DNA from: Apoda limacodes
Taxonomy: Eukaryota > Arthropoda > Insecta > Lepidoptera > Limacodidae
DNA length: 64,000 nt
NCBI GenBank assembly: GCA_946406115.1
Contig: OX291550.1
Coordinates: 27,442,722-27,506,721 of the forward strand
Direction: 5' to 3'
Below, in pieces: positions 25,401 to 34,400 of the stretch (position 1 is the first letter of the stretch; each line of letters starts with the position of its first letter). A model generated the notes under the pieces. It saw nothing but the letters and a program-made list of their open reading frames with translations. It did not search any database and had not been told where the DNA came from. A program made the translations under genes and the position numbers.

Positions 25401-28400
25401 CCGTTTGTCCAAATATATATTTTCGGTATCCCTAATGTTCATGTATTAACAGAAAAATAATAAAAATCTTCTATTACATCGAGATGTCCGAAAAAAAATT
25501 TTTTTGTAAATATGACAAAAATTTGAGGGTATGTCGAAATAAGTCATCACTATTGATCATAATACCAAAACTAAAACTGCTACTCGTAAGTACACTATAT
25601 ACCCTCACTTTTCGATGCGACATAATTGTTGGTTCTTGACGTTTAGTACTAACTTTAACGGCGTACTATTTTGAGAAGTTTTTCTGCTGAGTTTATTTAA
25701 TTGTGACAAGTTTTTGGAGTTATATTTCGGATATTTTAATTCAAACAAGTGTTAGATATACACCGCTTACAATATGAATCGAAAGTGCTCAAATTCACCA
25801 GACCTTTTTTGTATTATTTGTGGAAAATTTACTTCCATTTCAAATCGAGAACGGCCTACACCGTCACTAAACAATTTTTATAATTTGTATTTTGGTTCGA
25901 ACATTCCAAACACTATTAACAAACCTTGGGCACCAAGTTTTTTTTGTCTAAGGTGTGTACGCTATTTAAGAGGATGGTCTAAAGGTACCCACCCAGCAAT
26001 GCCATTTTCTAAACCTGTTATTTGGAGGGAATAAAAAGATCACGTAACTGACTGTTATTTCTGTCTGACTAAACTGAAGGGATATTCGTACAAGACAAGA
26101 GATAAAATTGTGTATTCTGATGTAGAATCCGTAACAAAACTTCTTCCTCACAGTGAAAAGTGTCCACCACCGCAACCTCCAAAGCAGGGAACAGATATAG
26201 AGAAGAAGGTAAGCGACAGAGAATCAGATTGTTCAACTCAGACCACCATTCCGTCACAAGATTTCCTTGTAAATGAAAAGGAACCACATTTAATACGGTA
26301 AGAAGAACTAAATGATTTGGTCACTTAGTGGCGCTAGTTTTATATGCAATTAGTTACTTCAGTATAAAAAAGATTTCATTCTAATATCTGCCACACGCTT
26401 AGATAAAGTTGTCTTTGTGACCAATCTTGACTTACTTCTTAAGTTCGTTAAGGACTGGCAAAGGAGGTACATTATTCTGCCACGGTCTTTCATTTTACCA
26501 CGTTTGACCTAAGGGACATATATTAAGCTACCTTAGTCCACTGTATCAGAAGCAGTGCTGTGGTGATGAGCTTGTTATATTAGATAAAGTTATCAACTGT
26601 AAAATCAATAATAGTATGGTAATAAGGTAATAACACTGGTCAACACGACTTTTTGCCGTTTGTCCAAATATATATTTTCGGTATCCCTAATGTTCATGTA
26701 TTAACAGAAAAATAATAAAAATCTTCTATTACATCGAGATGTCCGAAAAAAAATTTTTTTGTAAATATGACAAAAATTTGAGGGTATGTCGAAATAAGTC
26801 ATCACTATTGATCATAATACCAAAACTAAAACTGCTACTCGTAAGTACACTATATACCCTCACTTTTCGATGCGACATAATTGTTGGTTCTTGACGTTTA
26901 GTACTAACTTTAACGGCGTACTATTTTGAGAAGTTTTTCTGCTGAGTTTATTTAATTGTGACAAGTTTTTGGAGTTATATTTCGGATATTTTAATTCAAA
27001 CAAGTGTTAGATATACACCGCTTACAATATGAATCGAAAGTGCTCAAATTCACCAGACCTTTTTTGTTTTATTTGTGGAAAATTTACTTCCATTTCAAAT
27101 CGAGAACGGCCTACACCGTCACTAAACAATTTTTATAATTTGTATTTTGGTTCGAACATTCCAAACACTATTAACAAACCTTGGGCACCAAGTTTTTTTT
27201 GTCTAAGGTGTGTACGCTATTTAAGAGGATGGTCTAAAGGTACCCACCCAGCAATGCCATTTTCTAAACCTGTTATTTGGAGGGAATAAAAAGATCACGT
27301 AACTGACTGTTATTTCTGTCTGACTAAACTGAAGGGATATTCGTACAAGACAAGAGATAAAATTGTGTATTCTGATGTAGAATCCGTAACAAAACTTCTT
27401 CCTCACAGTGAAAAGTGTCCACCACCGCAACCTCCAAAGCAGGGAACAGATATAGAGAAGAAGATAAGCGACAGAGAATCAGATTGTTCAACTCAGACCA
27501 CCATTCCGTCACAAGATTTCCTTGTAAATGAAAAGGAACCACATTTAATACGGTAAGAAGAACTAAATGATTTGGTCAGAGACCTAAGTCTGTCTAAAGC
27601 TCAAGCTGAACTCTTAGGTTCTAGAGTTCAACAATGGAATTTACTTCACTCGAGTACACAGAAATCTGTTTATAGGCAACACGATGCTGAATTTGTGGAC
27701 TTTTTCGCAGAAGAAATTGGTCTCACATATTGCAATGATGTGCGGGGACTTATGGAGAAATTAGGATACGACTATTCACCATACAAATGGAGACTATTCA
27801 TTGACTCTTCAAAATTAAGTTTATAAGCTGTCTTACTGAATAATGGCAATGATCTTACATCTGTACCTTTAGCACATGGCGTCCACATTAAAGAAACATA
27901 TGAAAATATAAAGAATCTGCTCGAGAAAATTCAGTACAACCTTCATTCTTGGAAAATATGTGCGGATCTAAAAGTTGTGGGAATAATACTGGGATTGCAA
28001 GGAGGCTACACAAAATACTGTTGTTTTTTATGTGAGTGGGACAGTAGAGCTAGAAACGAACATTACATAAAAAAGGATTGGCCAATGAGGACAAATTTCA
28101 TCCCTGGACAAAGAAATGTTTCCGGAAACCCCTTAGTAGAACCGAACATTTTGCCGCCGTTGCATATAAAATTGGGTCTCATCAAAAATTTTGTTAAAGC
28201 CATGGATAGAAATGGAGAAGGTTTTCTATATTTAATCTATATTTCCTCGACTGAGTGAAGCTAAATTGAAAGAAGGAATTTTTGTAGGACCGGATATAAG
28301 GAAGATCATGAAGGATTCCAATTTTCTTTTAAAATTAAAAACACAGAGGAAAAAAATGCATGGCTTTCATTTGTTGACGTTGTAAAAAATTTTTTAGGAA

Positions 28401-31400
28401 ACAAAAAATCTCCAAACTATGAGGAAATGGTGTCAAAATTACTAGAGGATTATAAAGCCTTAGGATGTAATATGTCCTTAAAAATGCATTTCTTGCATTC
28501 CCATCTTAACTTTTTCCCAGAAAACTTAGGTGCGGTGAGCGACGAACACGGGAAAAGATTCCATCAGGATATCATGGCGATGGAAAAGAGATATCAAGGA
28601 AAATGGTCGCAGATTTTTGTTGGACATTAAAACGAGATGTCCCAACGAGCACTTACAAAAGACAAGCAAAACGACCCAAAAAATCATCTGAATATTTTTT
28701 TTTTATAATGATTATATTTAAATGTAAGCCCAATGGTGATGGACAGATAAGCTACCTTTATAAGGCACTGTCTGACCCTCCAACGGGCAGTCTTGTTCAG
28801 TCCGCCGCACTGGTCGAATAAAGTAGTCACGCTGCCGAAACTGAATGGGAATTCAGTATTGAAAATCATTTCAGTTAAGTTCAATTGATTATGTAACTTG
28901 TTTGTAGAAGATGATATTTTATTGTGTGTTTTTAATTATGTATAATCTATACTAATATTATAACGAGGAAAGATTTGATTGTTGGTTTGTATTAAATAGG
29001 CTTCGAAACTCCTGGGCCGATTTAAAAAATTCTTTTACCATTAGAAGCCAACATTATCCCTGATAAACAAAGACTACTTTTTACTTCAGGAAAATGCTTC
29101 ATTCCTACGGGAAAACGGGTAATAGGACAACGGGTAGTAAGAATTATCCTTCCGTACTTATCTTTTATACATAACTTCGTTGAAATTTTATTTGGGTATT
29201 TCGATGGTTTCCTGGGTGATTTAAAAATACAATTGGACCCGGTAGGTGGCACTGCTGTCGGTATGTCGACTACTAAACGGCTTGACTGATTGGGTTGAAA
29301 TTTTGTATGTGTATTTCCGTAGTTTCAGAGACACGAATGTATTATGCAATTAAAGGGGAAAGATTTGATTATTTTTCTATAATTGAGGAGTTGCCGTAAG
29401 AACCTACGCCGAATTTAGGAAGAAGCCGCTGACAGAAGCTTGTTGTTATAATATAAATGTTAAATTAACATTACGTAAGTAATACCCAGCTGAGAGGTTT
29501 AGCTCTTTGTTGCATTTGGCTGGACCAGTCAATAAGGTCCTTAAGGTAGTTATAATTGTTTTTCTTGTAGATTGTGAATAGCTTGCAAATCTTAGAAATA
29601 CTTAAAGGCTTATTTGTGTTTTTCACAATCAAAATACCTACCTTCATTATCATATCTATATACCGTCAAATCTAACAAGCTCGCTACCTGTCACGCAGGA
29701 CTAAAAGTGGTTTGGTAAAAAGAGGTAGTCCTCCATATAAAGATGTGGGCGTGTATCCAGCCGCTGGATACCCTCTTCTGGTGAATAAAGCCGTGATGTT
29801 ATACATACATAAACATACAAAAAGGCGGTATTTATTTATTATAAACGCATTAAATTACCAAAGAAAATACACGAGTGTCACTTCTACCAAGTTGTATTAT
29901 TTATTCTTATGGTTGCGTGAATAAAAATACAATTTGCGGCGGCCGTGGTAGATATAGAAGTTTTGTTATAAAAAAAAGTCAGAGTAATAAAAATAATAAC
30001 TGTGAATACAGTAAAAAGAAAAAAAAAATTACAGCCTAAATAATCATTTCATTCATACAGTCGGCCATCAAAAGCATCTAGACAGCGCAATCGTGAGTTG
30101 TGGCGCACGGCGAGACAGATGCTGTCCATCCAGTAATAGGTTTTGTCGCGGCACCATGACTGTCTCGAATTTATCAAAGTTAGCCTTTGACTGACTGTAT
30201 GAATATTAAAACTGTCAATACTTTGCACCGTTCCAGATTATCTATCCGTCATACTATATTCCAGATAAATACAGTAGGAAAAAAAAAAGATTTATTGAGA
30301 TAAGTCTCAATTGCATAAAACTTTTATATACTAACCTAATGTATGTAATTTGTTCTTGTTTTATAACGCTATTAGAGTTGGGAGGCTTAACATTCCTGAT
30401 ATTTAAGGATTGAGCCCGGCTGGTTTGAGTAAAAATACGTAAGGAAAACAATTACGAAACTTCGAAGTCAGATTTTTTATATATTTCTATCTACGCCACT
30501 TAGTTGATAAAACCAACGTTATGTTTATTACATTCGAAAAGTAAAGACGAGCAAGTGGGATATGCCTATTGTTGCGGTATGACGTCAACAAAGACGTCGG
30601 GGATTTGGGACGTGAATTATACACGATGGTAGACTTGTGACTGGCTGTTTTATTACAATTTATAATATATTAGCATGACATTACATCACAATTCCCAATT
30701 CCCCGCGGGCGAATCCGCGTACAATTTACTGGTAACACTATTTGTAGATATATCCATTCCATACTAATATTTTAAATACGAAAGTAACCCTGTCTGTCTT
30801 TCTGTTACGAGTACCTCTTCGCGCTTAAACTTCTGTAACGATTAGATTAAAATTTGGAATAGAGATAGGCTACTTGAAAACGTCAAGTGTAAGTCGGTGT
30901 TTTTTTCTATAATTGAGAAGTTGCTGTTTAAATCCTACACCGATAACCGAATTTAGGGCGGGTGAGACCGCGGGCAAAAGCTAGTGATTTAGTGTATTAT
31001 TTAGAACGTAATTGATATGGCCGTGTAATGCTATCTGTAAAGTAGCATTCTGTTTTGTAATCGAGGTGACTAATGTTTCAATGTGATGATAGAAGTAGGA
31101 GGAGAACAGCATATTTTTTGTGCTATGTACAATCATAGTGATGTGCATTTAGGCACTTAAATATAATGCGCTGTGGCTCCGCAACTTATATTAAAATTAA
31201 ATAAAACGAGACTAAAAATATTTTTTAACAGTTCCTGGTAAAATGTCACTAAACAAAAGGCAGTAAACTTAGTTTGTAAGTTAAACATTGTGCACTAGCA
31301 AACTAAAGGACCTACTTTTACTAAATCAACCAAATGAAAAATTTAAGCAATCTAAGATAAATTATAAAGCTTATAAGAAGCATAAATCATTACATTTTAA

Positions 31401-34400
31401 ACAATTGCTCATCTTTTACTATTAACTAGGTGACCCGACGAACGTTGTTTTGCTATATAGTCCCTCTGCTATACATAGATAATATAGATATTGCCTTTTT
31501 CAAATTGTGGTCATGGCGATACGAGCACTATTTGTAAACGGCACATAAAACAACTTATAATCAAAATCCGCTCTCCCTCTTTGCATATATATATAGATTG
31601 ATATAGGTTTAATTGATTAATTTTAAATTCATCATTAATTAAAATTATTTTATTGTTATTCACTACTCCATCATATTTTATATTTTAAAATGTTATTTTT
31701 AAAAACCGTCAACTTCTTTGCAATAACCTGTATTATACTTATGGTGTATATGTGGTGTGGAGATGTAGTGAGTGAAATTAAAATATATAAAAGTTGTAAA
31801 AAAGCCTGCAACAAGTTAGAGATTAATAGTATAATTACAATTTTAAGCCTAAGCCTTCATAAATTAACGTTTATACGGTTCCGTACCCAATACGTGCCAA
31901 CGGAGCCCTATTACTAACTGCCTGTTTGAACTTTAATGGGTTGTATCTTTTACACAGAAGTAGGTGTAGAAGACTGAAATATTAATCTTTTACACAGAAG
32001 TAGGTGTAGAAGACTGAAATATTAATAGAATATTATGCAATAGGCGGATTTCCTAACAAATAATAAAAAAACAAAAAGTAAAATTTTATTTAATGGGCTT
32101 CCATATAAGCTTTAAACCTAAGCGACTATAATGTAAGCTTATAAATATAATACACCACCTCCGTGAGCAATTTCGACTCGCATTTGTGGACTCAAAAGTG
32201 CCGCGCTCGAAGCTTCAAACACTTATCTCCCCAACATAACACCCATTTAACTCAATAATGCAACATGGAGCGGAGCTAATCGTTAAATGAAACCCAGACA
32301 TGTCAAGTTAATTGACTGATATGAAAGTGCTCCATGTGTTTGAGTCACTAATTGATTTGAATGGGCTCACAAGCGACGACAGAGGGGAAGTGCTTCATCT
32401 CCAAGTGTACCGAGTGTAAAATACACGTCAAATATCCGAGACCGTGTAATTTTATATGAAATATTTATCATTTTATATTGACCCCCAAAAAAAGAGAGGA
32501 ATTTTTAATTCGACGTTTTTTTTTGTAATACCTTCTGACTAATTAACACATTTTTTATATATTTTATATATTTATTATATGTATATATAAAATCATAAAC
32601 AAGCGCATGTAACCCATAGAGGTTTAACTTGTTGCGCGTGTTCAGTACACAGCCACCGATACACGCACCACTTTTTTATATGCCACACACCTTGGTGGCC
32701 ACTAACACAACAAAAACTAATGACATGTGTATACGCGCAAATGTGTTTGTTTCATGTAGAGCAGCTTCATAATCGACTTTAGAGAGAGATACTGCATGAA
32801 GCAAATGGTTGTTTTTGTAAATAAATACATATTACCCAGACTCCAGATAAACACAAATGTTCATCACATAAATATTTGTCCTGTGCAGGGATTAATCACA
32901 CACCCTCAATTTAGCAAGCAGGATCTCTCCCAACTGAGTCACCAAAGCTATTACTTCAATATAGCAGGATGTTACAACATTGGAACATTAAATCTAGAAT
33001 ACTGTACTCTACTCTGATATTTTTTTACAGCCTTTTGTATTGTTAGTAGCATTTCAGTGGTGCCTTAGTTTGTTTAGCCATACTAGACGGTAAGGGCTTC
33101 TTAGAGAAGGAAGGCTAGGAGGTCTGAGTCCACCAACTAGTCTAGTGTGAATTGGCACACATTGTTGAGCTGGTGGCTACTTAATTGTCAGAATTTTTAA
33201 GCCACCCAAAGGCATCTGACTTGGCTAAGAGCTGCCATATACCAAAACCTAGGAGTGAGTTTGACTTGCCGAAGCACAGAAATAATATCCCACTAAGTGG
33301 TCACACATCCAAATAATTGACACGCCAGACGTTGGGTAACGTCGCATATCGTTTCCGAAAGACGAATGTTACTGAACCACAAGCTTTGATACACTTAAAT
33401 ATTTCCATAATAATGTGATACTTACCCTTTCTCCCTTATAGAGTGCAGTTGTTTTGAGGACAATGGCTGGGGCTCCATTCCAGCGTCGAGCGCCGCCGCA
33501 TCCAGTTCGTCGCATGGCGGCGCGATTATGATATCCGATGGTCGATTCCCAGGACCGGTGAAACGTGATGGAGGCAGAACTGGAAAAACAGTATTATTAC
33601 AATAGTATAATAGTATTAACATAATAGTATTATTATACACTAAATTATACCTGGAGTGTTGAATCCTAGGGGTAACAAAATCTCCCAGTCTTATGCAATG
33701 TGCAATATTTTTATAGAAATCTACTAAAGTATGTATGTATTAAAGTATGGGATGCAATACAATGTAGTCCCTATTTACCTTTGTGTAACTATAATCCAGA
33801 ACATTTCCCCATGTGGAAAAAGTATTTTTAAAATTGATTAAATGATATTCGATAACACTGGGAAACAGAAACATATTTTTTTTCTGCAGCATACAGGTTT
33901 TGCAATTTGTTTTGATAAATACTAATATAAGACATACACTAAATGCACTGACTTTGTTTTAATGGACTTTGATTCTTGAGATAAACAACAAATAAACATT
34001 TTTTTAAAAATAGTAGATTGCCTTTCATACCTTAGAGTTAATCTAATAATATAATAATCATTTTTAATAGTTTGAGTCTGAAATAGGCTTTTTGCCAGAA
34101 TTATACCTTATACTTGCCACTTAAATGCAAAGTTCTTAATCATTATTCCAGTACAATTTACTGTTATATAAGGTAAGTATGGTCATTATAATACACTTTA
34201 AAAAACATATTCCAAATCTAGTCATAAAAGTCAATAGTTTGTCCCAAAAAAAAGCAGACTTTCATACTACCCTTGGATCTGCATTGGTATTTATGATTTT
34301 GTGGGGAACATATATTATGCAACTGCCACTAATGGTCACTAGCACCTGACTGGCTCAGGCAAAAGTAAAATGGTGCCTTTTAAAGGAGGTTCAATAAAAC

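Noticed and set aside
23812..27576. CRISPR-like or long-terminal-repeat interpretation of the 1255-bp units
   Set aside because: Units are contiguous with no spacers, contain a shared broken ORF, and have no primer-binding site or retroviral genes; they are tandem duplications.
31690..31917. 75-codon ORF with hydrophobic N-terminus
   Set aside because: Lies in intron 2 on the opposite strand, with AT-driven codons and no similarity. Chance cannot be excluded.
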